From: Affinundibacterium flavidum
GTDB taxonomy: Bacteria; Pseudomonadota; Gammaproteobacteria; Burkholderiales; Burkholderiaceae_D
Length of the DNA stretch: 64,000 nt
Assembly (NCBI RefSeq): GCF_014284175.1
Contig: NZ_JACOGA010000003.1
Coordinates: 1 to 64,000, forward strand
Direction of reading: 5' to 3'
Shown here: in pieces, positions 33,529 to 42,758 of the stretch
How positions within the stretch are numbered: the first letter of the stretch is position 1
How the letters are laid out: each line of letters begins with the position of its first letter
Program-made: the position numbers and the translations under genes
The notes under the pieces: generated by a model
Databases searched by the model: none
Seen by the model: the letters and a program-made list of their open reading frames with translations, nothing else
Told to the model about the DNA's origin: nothing

Positions 33529-34212
33529 ATGACCAGCGAAGCGACCACATCTACTAATGAATTTCTCGACGAAATCGAAGTTCGCGTCTTAGGCTCGCTC
33601 GCCGAAAAAGAAGCAACAACACCGGACAACTATCCACTCTCGCTCAATGCGCTAGTCAATGCCTGTAACCAGCTTACCAGCCGCGATCCGGTCATGTCGC
33701 TAACCGAAACTCAAGTGAGTGAAGCGCTGGATAGGCTCGCTGTCTGAAAACTGGTAGGCATAACGCATCAGGCAGGGGCACGCGTCGCGAAATATGAACA
33801 TCGCATGCGTTTGAAGTGGATGCTGGAGCAAGATAAGCTGGCAACGCTCGCGATCTTGATGTTGCGCGGTTGGCAAACGGCGGGAGAGATTCGCAGCCGT
33901 GCTGGTCGTTTGCATGAGTTCTCTAGCGTTGCCGATGTCGAAAAATCGCTGGATTTTTTGATGAACAAATATCCCCCCTTGATAGCGCGGCTAGCATTAG
34001 CACCGGGCACCAAAGAGCCACGTTACGCGCATTTGCTGTGTTACGACGAAACTGCAATTGACGAATTGCAAGCGAGTACACCAAGCATGGCAACGCCGTC
34101 AGCGGCACACAAAGACAGGCTGGCACATTTAGAAGAGGAAGTCGTACAACTACGTGGCATAGTCGTTGCGCTGTCTGCACAATTTGAGGATTTCAAAAAA
34201 CAGTTTGAATGA
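33529..34212 (+). pseudogene. yceH: yceH (DUF480) interrupted by one in-frame TGA
   Basis: Both halves read in one frame and together give the full YceH protein of about 228 codons. The first wHTH part has [37 protein letters not shown] and the second starts KLVGITHQAGARVAKYEHR, continuing to the C-terminal coiled coil RLAHLEEEVVQLR. Only the TGA at 33745-33747 interrupts it (...DRLAV-TGA-KLVG...); no frameshift is seen and the rest looks conserved. A single C-to-T change in CGA would explain it. The ribosome-binding site and downstream codons remain good, so it is recent, a sequencing error, or read through. YceH is a conserved DNA-binding-like protein of unknown function. Confidence 0.75.
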
Positions 34213-34326
34213 ACGGATTGAACGTCTTAAGCGGACTAAGTTGTGGCGGGGAATTAATTTTCCTCTATACAATCAAGTTCCCCAACTATACTAGAGAAAT
34301 AATTGACCTCTTGTGATCGATATTAA

Positions 34327-35040
34327 ATGAACTGCAAAAACTGTCACAGCAAAATACATAATAATTTTTGTGCTCATTGCGGGCAGGCTGCCAAACTGAA
34401 AAGAATCGATGGCGCATTCGTCTTGCATGAAATTAAGCACGTCTTACATTTCGAGAAAGGCTTTTTTTTCACAATTAGAGAGCTACTAATTCGTCCTGGA
34501 AAAAGCGTCAGAGAATACATATCTGAAAACAGAAGCCGACTCGTCAAACCTATCATATTTATTATCATTACCTCTTTGATTTATAGCCTAGTAGAACATT
34601 TTTTCCATATTGAAAAAGGCTACGTAAGCTTAAGCGACGAAAAAATAGCAGCAGTCAATGTGATTTCAACTTGGGTACAAAATCATTATGGCTATGCAAA
34701 CATCATGATGGGGCTATTCATTGCCTGTTGGCTCAAAATTTTCTTCAGAAAATACGATAACAATTTTTTTGAAATATCGATACTACTGTCTTTTGTCATG
34801 GGCATAGGTATGCTATTTCTCGCTTTTTTTGCGTTAATAGAAGGCCTAACACATTTCAAGCTAATGGCAGTTTCAGGAGCGATTTCAGCCCTCTATCTTT
34901 CATGGGCGATAGGCCAATTTTTTGACAAAAGTAAGCCGATGAATTTCATCAAAGCCGGTGCATCATATGCTCTGGGAATGGCAAGCTTTAGTGCGGCTAC
35001 TTGGATCTTGGGATTTGGATACGACGCAATCACAAAATAA
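34327..35040 (+). CDS. DUF3667 membrane protein with zinc-ribbon N-terminus
   Basis: The N-terminal zinc ribbon has CKNCHSKIHNNFCAHCGQ, followed by a short helix and four or five membrane segments (about 75-95, 115-140, 150-180, 195-230). The order, together with FFTIRELLIRPGKSVREYISENR before the first membrane segment, is that of DUF3667 proteins, whose role is unknown. Cys4 ribbon residues are all present. The gene stands 114 bases after broken yceH and may have its own promoter. Confidence 0.7.
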   Translation: MNCKNCHSKIHNNFCAHCGQAAKLKRIDGAFVLHEIKHVLHFEKGFFFTIRELLIRPGKSVREYISENRSRLVKPIIFIIITSLIYSLVEHFFHIEKGYVSLSDEKIAAVNVISTWVQNHYGYANIMMGLFIACWLKIFFRKYDNNFFEISILLSFVMGIGMLFLAFFALIEGLTHFKLMAVSGAISALYLSWAIGQFFDKSKPMNFIKAGASYALGMASFSAATWILGFGYDAITK

Positions 35041-35334
35041 ACCGCTATATATATAAAGTGTTTAGCTAAGCTCTGCATCTCTTGTCATCACCCCTCTAGA
35101 CAACATAGTGCTGTCAGACCAAATATTCATGACAGCCTTAGCTATACACAGACTTTTTCCGCGAGCAGGAAACGCAACTATGCGTGAAGCCACGGATTCT
35201 TAATTCTATATTCGTCGCCGCATGATTTTCCCAACTTTGACGGTGCAGTCAGAATGATCAAAAATTTGTGCCCCAACGCCACTATCTCGACTTCTTATAG
35301 AAACCAATGTGCTGCACCCTCGCCGCAAAGCTGG

Positions 35335-36087
35335 CTAATTTTCTTGCCTTATGGCAGCAGGCTCGGCGGCACTTCGCAGGTATTTGACTAAACCCTCATC
35401 ACTTAACGCTGTATCCCAAATCGGCAGAGTGTATTGCTTGTCAGGGCGAATTTCATACGAGAATGTTGATTTGGCTGTATCTAGCGTCACGAACTTCGCA
35501 TCGCTTGGCGCAAAAAAATGTACCGCAACCGTTCGCGATGTACATGGATTACCCGATGCCAATAATTTGACATAGGTGTTAAACACCACAGAGACGTCTT
35601 GTTTTTCTATCGCCCATCTGACCTGGCATTCCAATCTGAGATCCCCCAAGCGCTTCGCATCGTCTGGCAAATTAGCACTTTTGACGTAAGGTTTGATATA
35701 AAACTGGCCCTTGGGTTTATTGAGAATTAAATCGTACTCGTCGTCTTTCTTAAGTTCTATCAAAGGTAATTGAAATTTTCCGCCAGCATCAATCGGGATG
35801 TTGACCGAGGTTTCGTCACTTGCCAGTCGCATTGTGAGACCTTGCACGGCGACATTTTTAGATTTTGGAATTAAGATGAAATAGAGTTCAGAATCTGGCG
35901 CGAGTTGATGCTGCTCTCTGTAAGCGATTAATCCTTTTAGCATTTGCGCATAGGAGCGTAACTCTGGTCCTTTATATGACGAGATCTCGACTCGATTTGT
36001 CTTATCGTCGTTAGTACTTTCCTGTGCGTATACGCTAATGAAATGCGTTGCTAACAAAAATGATGCGAAGATTTTTGACTTTTTCAT
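35335..36087 (-). CDS. Secreted hypothetical protein
   Basis: The 250-residue product has a signal peptide ending in SVYAQ and a mature part with strand-rich segments (YFILIPKSKNVAVQGLTMRL, GKFQLPLIELKKDDEYDLIL). It contains one Cys in LRLECQ and another in GNPCTSR, which could form a disulphide. I do not recognise a family. The gene is divergent from the TonB receptor at 36519, 431 bases away, and may share its regulation, but nothing shows a functional link. Confidence 0.5.
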   Translation of the reverse strand: MKKSKIFASFLLATHFISVYAQESTNDDKTNRVEISSYKGPELRSYAQMLKGLIAYREQHQLAPDSELYFILIPKSKNVAVQGLTMRLASDETSVNIPIDAGGKFQLPLIELKKDDEYDLILNKPKGQFYIKPYVKSANLPDDAKRLGDLRLECQVRWAIEKQDVSVVFNTYVKLLASGNPCTSRTVAVHFFAPSDAKFVTLDTAKSTFSYEIRPDKQYTLPIWDTALSDEGLVKYLRSAAEPAAIRQEN

Positions 36088-36518
36088 AGATAAAATAAGT
36101 GAACCTTAGTGAAGACCGACAGACGGAGGCAAACTATGCCGCTCAAATCGAGCATCTAGAAATTATAAAATAGAATCCAAAAAAGATATTAACAATTTCT
36201 ATTTTTTGATAATGGCAAATGCAAGAATAATTGTCCTTGCCAGCTAAATTTCAAATGAAAAAGCACCTCAAATATAGATACATTTCTCTCGGCAAAAAAA
36301 TGTATTATCGATTTCTGATTCAAGTTCCGCACCCAATTTTGATGCGAAGCTATTGATAATTCACCAGATTCATTCCCCCTTTCGCGCCAACAATTCTGCG
36401 TTTCATCGCAAACCGATACTTTCGCTTTCACGTTTTCGATAAAGTCCCATTCACTTTGAATTCGCAGGATTGTTCGTTCGTCACAGCCCCTCGGCGAACT
36501 CTTATTATTGAGGAAAAT
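36088..36518. other. Divergent promoter region
   Basis: Holds the promoters of the secreted protein and of the TonB receptor. An open frame on the minus strand (about 36189-36518) overlaps the receptor leader and looks spurious. No Fur-box-like palindrome was convincing by eye. Confidence 0.4.
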
Positions 36519-38774
36519 ATGCACGTTCCATTCTTGAAAACTCCACTCGCTAGAGCTTTGCCTTTCAAAGCGCCACTCAGCTCCGTCATCACGCTGTTGT
36601 TATGTAATGTGTTAGCGGTCAGCGCCCATGCGCAACAAGCTGCGGAGCCACCGTCTCAAGTAAAGCAAGAAATCCATGCTAAGAAACCAGAACCGCAAAG
36701 AGTGGAAGTACAAGCGCGTAGCGAAGCACAATTATCACGACAAGATGCGGCAGCAAAAACCATTATCAGTACCGCCGACCTGGTGAAATTCGGTGATACG
36801 AATGTGCTCGATGCCATGCGTCGCGTACCTGGCGTACAAGTCAATAACAACAAAATTCAATTGTTAGGCATGAACGCCAATTACACTCAAGTCCTGATTG
36901 ACGGTGAGCCACCGCGTGGCGTCAATGTCGAAGATATACCTATGCAAATGATAGAGCGCATAGAAATTTATCGCACTGCGAATGCCCAATTTAGTACGCA
37001 AGCTGTCGCTGGTACGGTGAATATTATTTTGAAACGCACAGCATCGACCGCACAGCAATCCGTCAAAGTGACAGTCGGTCACGTACAACGCGAACAAGGT
37101 AGTGTTGAGTGGAATAAATCAGGTAAACAAGGTAATTTTTCGCACTCAGTTGCGGTCACTGCAGGCTTGAACTCTGCCGGTGCAAACATACCGCGTTACA
37201 CAAGAACTGAACAAACTGGCTTAGATTCAAATGGTCAAGATTTAAGCTACGGCACGGTGACCGAGCGCCGCATGAGGGATCGCGATATCCGTATCTCTCC
37301 GCGTTTGCAATATAAGACTGACTCCAACATCAATCTGACATCGACCACTATGTTCGCCTATGCAAGTGGGGAGGCAGATAGCACTAAAGACTATCTTTTC
37401 TCAAAAACCAAACTTTTCAATATCGCAAAAATTCGCTATCACGACACCAATGAACGTGCCAATTTAAATAGCACGATACGCGCGACAACCACTCTTGGAA
37501 ATGATTGGAAGCTCGATATTTCAGGCGGATTGCATGCAAACCGTATGAACAATTTCCAAAATTCACAAAATTTCAAAACAGGCAATGGCAACAGTGACGA
37601 CCTCGGATTCGTGCGTAACTACGACACCGATGTTAGGGTTTTGGGTGCACATACCAGTGGCAAAGTCAGCGTCCCGACTAATACAGAACATGATCTGGTA
37701 ATGGGATGGACAGGTGCAGGCACAACGGTACATATTGATCGCAATCAGACCGACATTTTCCCCGGTAATGCTCAACCAACTTATCTGCCACAAAGTGCAC
37801 GCAACGAATTATATAAGTCAGCCTTGTACGCGCAAGACGAGTGGAAATTTCAAAAAAATTCATCTATCTATCTAGGCTTACGCTGGGAATCGCTTAGCAT
37901 TAATAGTGAAGGATCAGAGCAAGAGAAATCTAAATATACAACCAGCGTGTTGAGCCCCATTGTGCAAACTTTATGGCAACTCGATCCACAAAATACCGAG
38001 AGAATTCGCCTAGGCTTAGCGCGCACCTACCAGGCTCCAAATGATTTCTATCTGGTGTCACCAAAAATTTATTCGGTGAACAACTCACATCAAAATCCTA
38101 ACTTCATCGGCAATCCCAAATTACGCCCTGAACTAGCTTGGGGTTTAGACGCGGCATTTGAACATAATGGTAAAGATGGATTGAACTATGCCGCACGGGC
38201 CAAGATACAACAAGTGAATGACCTCATTCGCGACATTGTGTATTCTGAAAATAATTCACTGTGGAAGAAATATATAAATATCGGTAGCGCCGTTGGTAAG
38301 AGTTTGGAGTTGAGTACCCAGTTTCCTCTCAAGCGTTTTGTAAATGAAGCACCAGACTTGGATGTAAGTATGACCTACATGCACTTCTGGTCGAATGTTA
38401 AAGGCTTACCGCAACCATTTAATCAGCTCAATCCTTATACCTACCAATTCACGCTAAATCTAAATTATCGTTTAAAAGACTTGCCATTGACGATGGGAAT
38501 GAACGCGAAACTGCAGGATTCACATTGGCAACAAACCAATCTGACTGATCGTGAGTATATCAAGTCACCATCGACGCTCGATCTATTTGGATTATGGAAG
38601 TTTGATAAACAAAACCAGTTGCGTCTCGCAATCAATAACATCACGAATAGCAAAACCACCGACTCCATTAGTCAAAGTAACTATGAACTCAACCACCGCG
38701 TCAACAATGATACATTACGTACCAATGTTGATCGCGCACGAAATGTAAGTCTTAGTTTTGAACATAAATTCTAA
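36519..38774 (+). CDS. TonB-dependent receptor, outer-membrane barrel family
   Basis: 751 residues from the ATG after GAGGAAAAT (an upstream in-frame ATG gives 21 extra residues without a ribosome-binding site). Signal peptide about 1-38 ending SAHAQQ. The plug domain (about 65-175) has a hydrophobic strand, DAMRRVPGVQV, LIDGEPPRGV and MIERIEIYRTANAQFSTQAVAGTVNI, the usual TBDR plug set. The barrel ends in SLSFEHKF with terminal Phe. The plug with the VEVQ tract and no signalling domain suggests a simple importer. The substrate is unknown; no transporter or siderophore gene is adjacent. A strong terminator follows. Confidence 0.87.
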   Translation: MHVPFLKTPLARALPFKAPLSSVITLLLCNVLAVSAHAQQAAEPPSQVKQEIHAKKPEPQRVEVQARSEAQLSRQDAAAKTIISTADLVKFGDTNVLDAMRRVPGVQVNNNKIQLLGMNANYTQVLIDGEPPRGVNVEDIPMQMIERIEIYRTANAQFSTQAVAGTVNIILKRTASTAQQSVKVTVGHVQREQGSVEWNKSGKQGNFSHSVAVTAGLNSAGANIPRYTRTEQTGLDSNGQDLSYGTVTERRMRDRDIRISPRLQYKTDSNINLTSTTMFAYASGEADSTKDYLFSKTKLFNIAKIRYHDTNERANLNSTIRATTTLGNDWKLDISGGLHANRMNNFQNSQNFKTGNGNSDDLGFVRNYDTDVRVLGAHTSGKVSVPTNTEHDLVMGWTGAGTTVHIDRNQTDIFPGNAQPTYLPQSARNELYKSALYAQDEWKFQKNSSIYLGLRWESLSINSEGSEQEKSKYTTSVLSPIVQTLWQLDPQNTERIRLGLARTYQAPNDFYLVSPKIYSVNNSHQNPNFIGNPKLRPELAWGLDAAFEHNGKDGLNYAARAKIQQVNDLIRDIVYSENNSLWKKYINIGSAVGKSLELSTQFPLKRFVNEAPDLDVSMTYMHFWSNVKGLPQPFNQLNPYTYQFTLNLNYRLKDLPLTMGMNAKLQDSHWQQTNLTDREYIKSPSTLDLFGLWKFDKQNQLRLAINNITNSKTTDSISQSNYELNHRVNNDTLRTNVDRARNVSLSFEHKF

Positions 38775-38776
38775 CG

Positions 38777-38806
38777 CTTAGTATGTATACAAGCATGCAT
38801 ACTAAG
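38777..38806. terminator. Hairpin after the TonB receptor gene
   Basis: CTTAGTATG and CATACTAAG form a perfect nine-base stem starting two bases after the stop codon. It lacks a T-run, so it may only stabilise the mRNA end. Confidence 0.45.
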
Positions 38807-38850
38807 TGAACACGATATCATGCGTGACTAAGATATCAATTTCATTCCAA

Positions 38851-38882
38851 GGGCGTGAACAAAGTATGTTCACACCCTTTTT
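38851..38882 (+). terminator. Rho-independent terminator
   Basis: GGGCGTGAAC (38851-38860) and GTTCACACCC (38868-38877) form a stem of ten pairs with one G-T, a seven-base loop, and then TTTTTG. This is a textbook intrinsic terminator for the TonB receptor transcript. Confidence 0.85.
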
Positions 38883-38924
38883 GCTTTAAAGTTATTCCGC
38901 AAATATCCTTGATCAAGGAAAACC

Positions 38925-39860
38925 ATGCAAGACTGGGCTATCTTAGAAAAATTGTGGCAACGCCAGTGTGATCCAAGGCATCGAAGCAGCACTGACGATA
39001 CGGCATTATGGCGACGCCAGGTGCAACTTCTGTATGCCAACAATATTGCGCATCCGGTGGCGCTTAAATTTTTGACGGAAGAGCGGCCGACGCTACAAGC
39101 TTTTTATGATTGGATAGAGCGTGAGCGAGCTAGTTATCATTTGCTGCAAGAACAGCACGACACTATAGAGCCTGAGTATCGCCTGTCGCCGGAACAAGTG
39201 GAGTTTTGGCAAACCAACGGCTACCTCGTGCTACCGCAAGTCATAGCCGCTGACGCATGTGCGGCGAGCTGCGATGTGATTTGGGAATATCTAAACGCCA
39301 GCCCGCAAGATCCAGCCAGTTGGTATAGCACCCAAACCGCACAACAAGGCTTAATGCTGCCGTTGTACAATCACCCGCGTTTGAATACGAATCGTGCCTC
39401 AAAACGTGTTCGGGCAGCGTATGAACAACTGTATGGCAGCCGAGCCATTTATAAAACCATCGATCACTTAAGTTTTAATCCACCCGAAACAGCCCAGTTC
39501 ACTTTTCGCGGTAACGACTTGCATTGGGACGTGAGCCTAGCCTTGCCTATTCCAGAACGTTATCAAGGCTTGTTATATTTGAGCGATTGCACCGCATCTG
39601 AAGGTGCCTTCCATTGTGTGCCGGGTTTTCAGCATGAGATTGCCAATTGGTTGAGCCAACTAAAACCAGGCGATGATGCTCGTCGCATCGCCCCCCAAAC
39701 TCTGAAGGCACAAGCGGTACCGGGTAAGGCAGGTGATTTTGTAATCTGGCATCAAGCCTTACCCCATTGCGCCACACCGAATCGCGGAAAAACGCCAAGA
39801 ATGGTGCAATACCTGACCTATATTCCTGACGGTGATACCGAACATCCTGTGTGGATTTAG
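38925..39860 (+). CDS. PhyH-family (phytanoyl-CoA dioxygenase) Fe(II)/2-oxoglutarate oxygenase
   Basis: The 311-residue cytosolic protein has an N-terminal helical part, then LSPEQVEFWQTNGYLVLPQVI, the usual PhyH start. The metal site is H-x-D in DLHWDVSLALP (about residues 199-202) and the distal His in WHQALPHCATPNRG (about 278), followed by the oxoglutarate-binding Arg in NRGKTPRMVQYLTY. All three metal ligands and the Arg are visible, so it is probably active. The substrate is unknown; such enzymes hydroxylate lipids, amino acids or natural products. The gene stands alone. Confidence 0.85.
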   Translation: MQDWAILEKLWQRQCDPRHRSSTDDTALWRRQVQLLYANNIAHPVALKFLTEERPTLQAFYDWIERERASYHLLQEQHDTIEPEYRLSPEQVEFWQTNGYLVLPQVIAADACAASCDVIWEYLNASPQDPASWYSTQTAQQGLMLPLYNHPRLNTNRASKRVRAAYEQLYGSRAIYKTIDHLSFNPPETAQFTFRGNDLHWDVSLALPIPERYQGLLYLSDCTASEGAFHCVPGFQHEIANWLSQLKPGDDARRIAPQTLKAQAVPGKAGDFVIWHQALPHCATPNRGKTPRMVQYLTYIPDGDTEHPVWI

Positions 39861-39979
39861 TGTACATGCAACGCTACTACTCTCTCGGATCAATAAGAAA
39901 TCAGATCAACTAGTTAGCATCTAGTTGTTGCCTAATTGCTGCCCATCATCGGCCAATCTAGTAGCGTCCTTACCCAGCT

Positions 39980-41374
39980 CTACTCAACTCTAAAGCGCAA
40001 CAAATCGATCTTTCCGTCTTGATCTAATTCCACACTCATCAAAAAGATTTCGCCCTTAAAACGTATTCGATAACTGAGTTGCTGCGTTTGCGCTTGTTTA
40101 GCTTCTAATAACTCCATTTTCTCGAACGCGCCGTGCCTTTGAAACTCTGCACTTAAGGCTTTCATCCGTTCAGAAAATCTTGCTTTCACAAATTTTTCCG
40201 TGAATAAATTTTCCGAAATACTGCCATTAATAATTGCGGTTAGCATGTCACTTAATTTTTTTGTCGTGGCAGGATGTTGATCTTGGATCGCTTTTGCGGG
40301 CTCGATTTTCAATGCAGCGACATATTCTGCGGCGACCATGTCAGCGATCTTCTTGGGATTGGAACCAGAGCGATTAGTAAGAACAATCACACTTAACTTG
40401 TCGTCGACGAAGCGATTAATTTGCGTGGTAAAACCTTGCCATGCACCGCCATGCTCAATATTTTTATGTCCATTAATCGCCGACAAAAACCAGCCATACC
40501 CATACGGAGCTTGACTACCATCTTTCAATTTCACTTCAGTCCAACTTGCCTCTTTTTGTTGTTTAGTTAAAGGAAAATCCTTATATAAGGCGATATCCCA
40601 TTTCGCCAGATCACGGGCTGTCAAATATAGACTACCGTCAGCAGTAGAATTTAAGGACGGCGATGTCCATTCTTGGTTTTTCCACTCTTGCTTAACCAAA
40701 TCGTAGCCTGCAGCGCGATGCATAATAATGTCACGCTCATTGATGATGCGCGACTCCATTCCTAAAGGCTGGAAGATTCTCTCGCGTAATTGATCACCGT
40801 AAAATTTTCCGCCTACTTTATTGCAAATAAAACCTAGCAAGTGATAACCCATATTACTGTATAGCCATTTCTCACCCGGTTGAAACAACATGGGGATCTT
40901 GCCCTCTAAATCTATCCATTCCTGATCTGTATAGTCTTTCCGAAAATCGAGGTTTTTATACGGATCATCAAGCCCTGAAGTATGCGTCAGTAAATGACGT
41001 ATGGTGATTCCAGACCAGATCTCAGGTGTATTACTGAGATGTTTTGAGATGGGATCATTGAGTGAAAGTTTGCCGTCCTGCTCCAACAATAAGATTAATG
41101 CTGCGGTAAATTGCTTACCCACAGAGCCGGATTGAAAAATGGTCGCGGGCGTCACCTTGACCTGATGTTCAAGATTCGCAAATCCATAGCCTTGTTCGCG
41201 TACGATTTTGCCATTTTGCACCACGGCCAAGCTTAAGCCAGGGATGCGTTGCTTTTGCATTTCACGCAGAATTTTGTCATCTAGCTGATCGGCATGTGCG
41301 ACCTGCGCGGTCTGCACAGCAGCAACGAATGCCATCTGTACACCGAAAGCCGCAATCATCAAATATTTAAACAT
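39980..41374 (-). CDS. Serine hydrolase of the class C beta-lactamase fold
   Basis: Chosen ATG has GGAGTGTTTG before it and gives 464 residues. Signal peptide ends near VAHADQ. Active site S84-V-G-K87 in FQSGSVGKQFT, then YSNMGYH as the YxN motif (Asn present, unlike the homologue at 29491) and HGGAWQG as the third motif, followed by a C-terminal domain with beta-strands (YRIRFKGEIFLMSVEL). It may be a DD-peptidase, esterase or beta-lactamase; the motif set with Asn and HGG does not decide. Single gene, exported. Confidence 0.8.
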   Translation of the reverse strand: MFKYLMIAAFGVQMAFVAAVQTAQVAHADQLDDKILREMQKQRIPGLSLAVVQNGKIVREQGYGFANLEHQVKVTPATIFQSGSVGKQFTAALILLLEQDGKLSLNDPISKHLSNTPEIWSGITIRHLLTHTSGLDDPYKNLDFRKDYTDQEWIDLEGKIPMLFQPGEKWLYSNMGYHLLGFICNKVGGKFYGDQLRERIFQPLGMESRIINERDIIMHRAAGYDLVKQEWKNQEWTSPSLNSTADGSLYLTARDLAKWDIALYKDFPLTKQQKEASWTEVKLKDGSQAPYGYGWFLSAINGHKNIEHGGAWQGFTTQINRFVDDKLSVIVLTNRSGSNPKKIADMVAAEYVAALKIEPAKAIQDQHPATTKKLSDMLTAIINGSISENLFTEKFVKARFSERMKALSAEFQRHGAFEKMELLEAKQAQTQQLSYRIRFKGEIFLMSVELDQDGKIDLLRFRVE

Positions 41375-41417
41375 CAAACACTCCAATCAAAAAATATTTA
41401 TTGTAAGTCAATACATC

Positions 41418-42758
41418 CTAAATTGCATTGAATTGAAAACCTGGTGGCGTATGTAAAATACTCGCACCCTCGCCTTCTCGACCTTGGAAGAAACTGGCTG
41501 AGGCTTGTTCTGCGCAATACATGCGCACAATTTGCATGGCAATTCGCGCTTCACTAGTCTCTTCCAATTGCAAAATCAATCGCACTTCTGCGTAGACTGG
41601 CGAACCGCTTTGCGTACGCATGACTGGATAGGGACGAAAACGCGGTTGTATCAACCATTGTTCTGCATCCTGTAATTGATCTAAAGTTTGTGCATCAGGT
41701 CCTAAATGTAAATCTTTGCCGCCGCAAGAATAGATATTCTTAGCTACCAATTTCTGTGCGGGCAAGTTCAGATTGCGCCATTGATGGCCTTTAACGTTCT
41801 CTGGTTCAAATGGAATTTTGATGTCGGCCGCCAAGCCTTTTTGCACCAAAAAATACCAAGCCGGATGACTATGCCAATGCAATTGCGCTGTTTTTAATTG
41901 CGGTAAAAACTGCGACGAAAATTGTTGGTCATCTTTGAGCTCGCTGAGCTCACTTAGTATTAGACGATTCAGAATTTTGTCGTGATGTTGACGTACGCCG
42001 CCTTGCTTAGAATGTAGACGCCCCGCTGCATCGATATCAATCTGACCTGGCTCTATGATGGGCAAGTTCCACAAAATCGACGCCGCATGCAAATCAAATA
42101 GCGTACCGCGCTGCCACGGCTGAAACTCTAACAAAACAGGATTATCGCCACCCGCCAACCAATTGCGACTACGATCTAACCACGCTTGTTCTGTGCTCAG
42201 TTTTTGCCAAGGCGGGCAATCTGCCAGTTGCGGCCAAAGTTGGCTATGCACTTGATGCAAGCGATAGCCCATCGTCAATAAAGAGGTGAATGCCTGAAAC
42301 TCCACCAGACGAATATCCCAGCCTTCCGCTTCAGCATTCACATCATCATTCACATCATCACTCACCTCAGCATCCATCTTATCGCAGACAATCGCATAAT
42401 CGACGGTGATCACATCCGCTCCACCACCGTATTGCCAACCTTGCGCTTGCACGCGTTCTTTTTGCAAATACGGTTTCAATGTTTGACACAAAGCTTGTAC
42501 GCGGCGCGTCAATTGTTCTTGTAGCCGTTGCGATGCAACGATAGGCCATTCGGAGAACAGCACCGGTTGCTCTGGCACATGTGGCGTGCCCGCGCGCTGC
42601 GTCCACAGTTCATGCATGCGCTGTTTGGTTTGAGGTACTTTACTTTGCAGCTCAAATGTCAATGCATGAAATGGATGATTTGAATGATCTGTGGTCGCTG
42701 CAAAATTTGCCTGGCATTCTGGATGCACAGAATTATTGGAGGTAGCTAGCTGATGCAA
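41418..42758 (-). CDS. ATP-grasp-like protein coupled to the YbdK-type ligase
   Basis: The 446-residue cytosolic protein has no obvious family name. The C-terminal part has the flavour of an ATP-grasp fold: LVAKNIYSCGGKDLHLG (a glycine-rich turn with Lys), DAEQWLIQPRFRPYPV (a strand leading to Arg) and SPVYAEVRLILQLE (acidic strand). The N-terminal half has VITVDYAIVCDK and an acidic low-complexity insert (about residues 122-140, repeated DDVN). The TTG used here has GAGGAC eight bases upstream and gives a 26-base overlap with the upstream ligase gene; a GTG 30 bases later is an alternative. The overlap points to coupled expression and shared work in making an amide or peptide product. Confidence 0.6.
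   Translation of the reverse strand: MHQLATSNNSVHPECQANFAATTDHSNHPFHALTFELQSKVPQTKQRMHELWTQRAGTPHVPEQPVLFSEWPIVASQRLQEQLTRRVQALCQTLKPYLQKERVQAQGWQYGGGADVITVDYAIVCDKMDAEVSDDVNDDVNAEAEGWDIRLVEFQAFTSLLTMGYRLHQVHSQLWPQLADCPPWQKLSTEQAWLDRSRNWLAGGDNPVLLEFQPWQRGTLFDLHAASILWNLPIIEPGQIDIDAAGRLHSKQGGVRQHHDKILNRLILSELSELKDDQQFSSQFLPQLKTAQLHWHSHPAWYFLVQKGLAADIKIPFEPENVKGHQWRNLNLPAQKLVAKNIYSCGGKDLHLGPDAQTLDQLQDAEQWLIQPRFRPYPVMRTQSGSPVYAEVRLILQLEETSEARIAMQIVRMYCAEQASASFFQGREGEGASILHTPPGFQFNAI

Noticed and set aside
33745..33747. TGA as selenocysteine in yceH
   Set aside because: No Sec-type element is visible after it, and YceH is not a known selenoprotein; a nonsense mutation or error is simpler.
36189..36524. 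A 111-residue minus-strand frame before the TonB receptor
   Set aside because: Overlaps the receptor's leader on the other strand, lacks a ribosome-binding site and has no recognisable motif.
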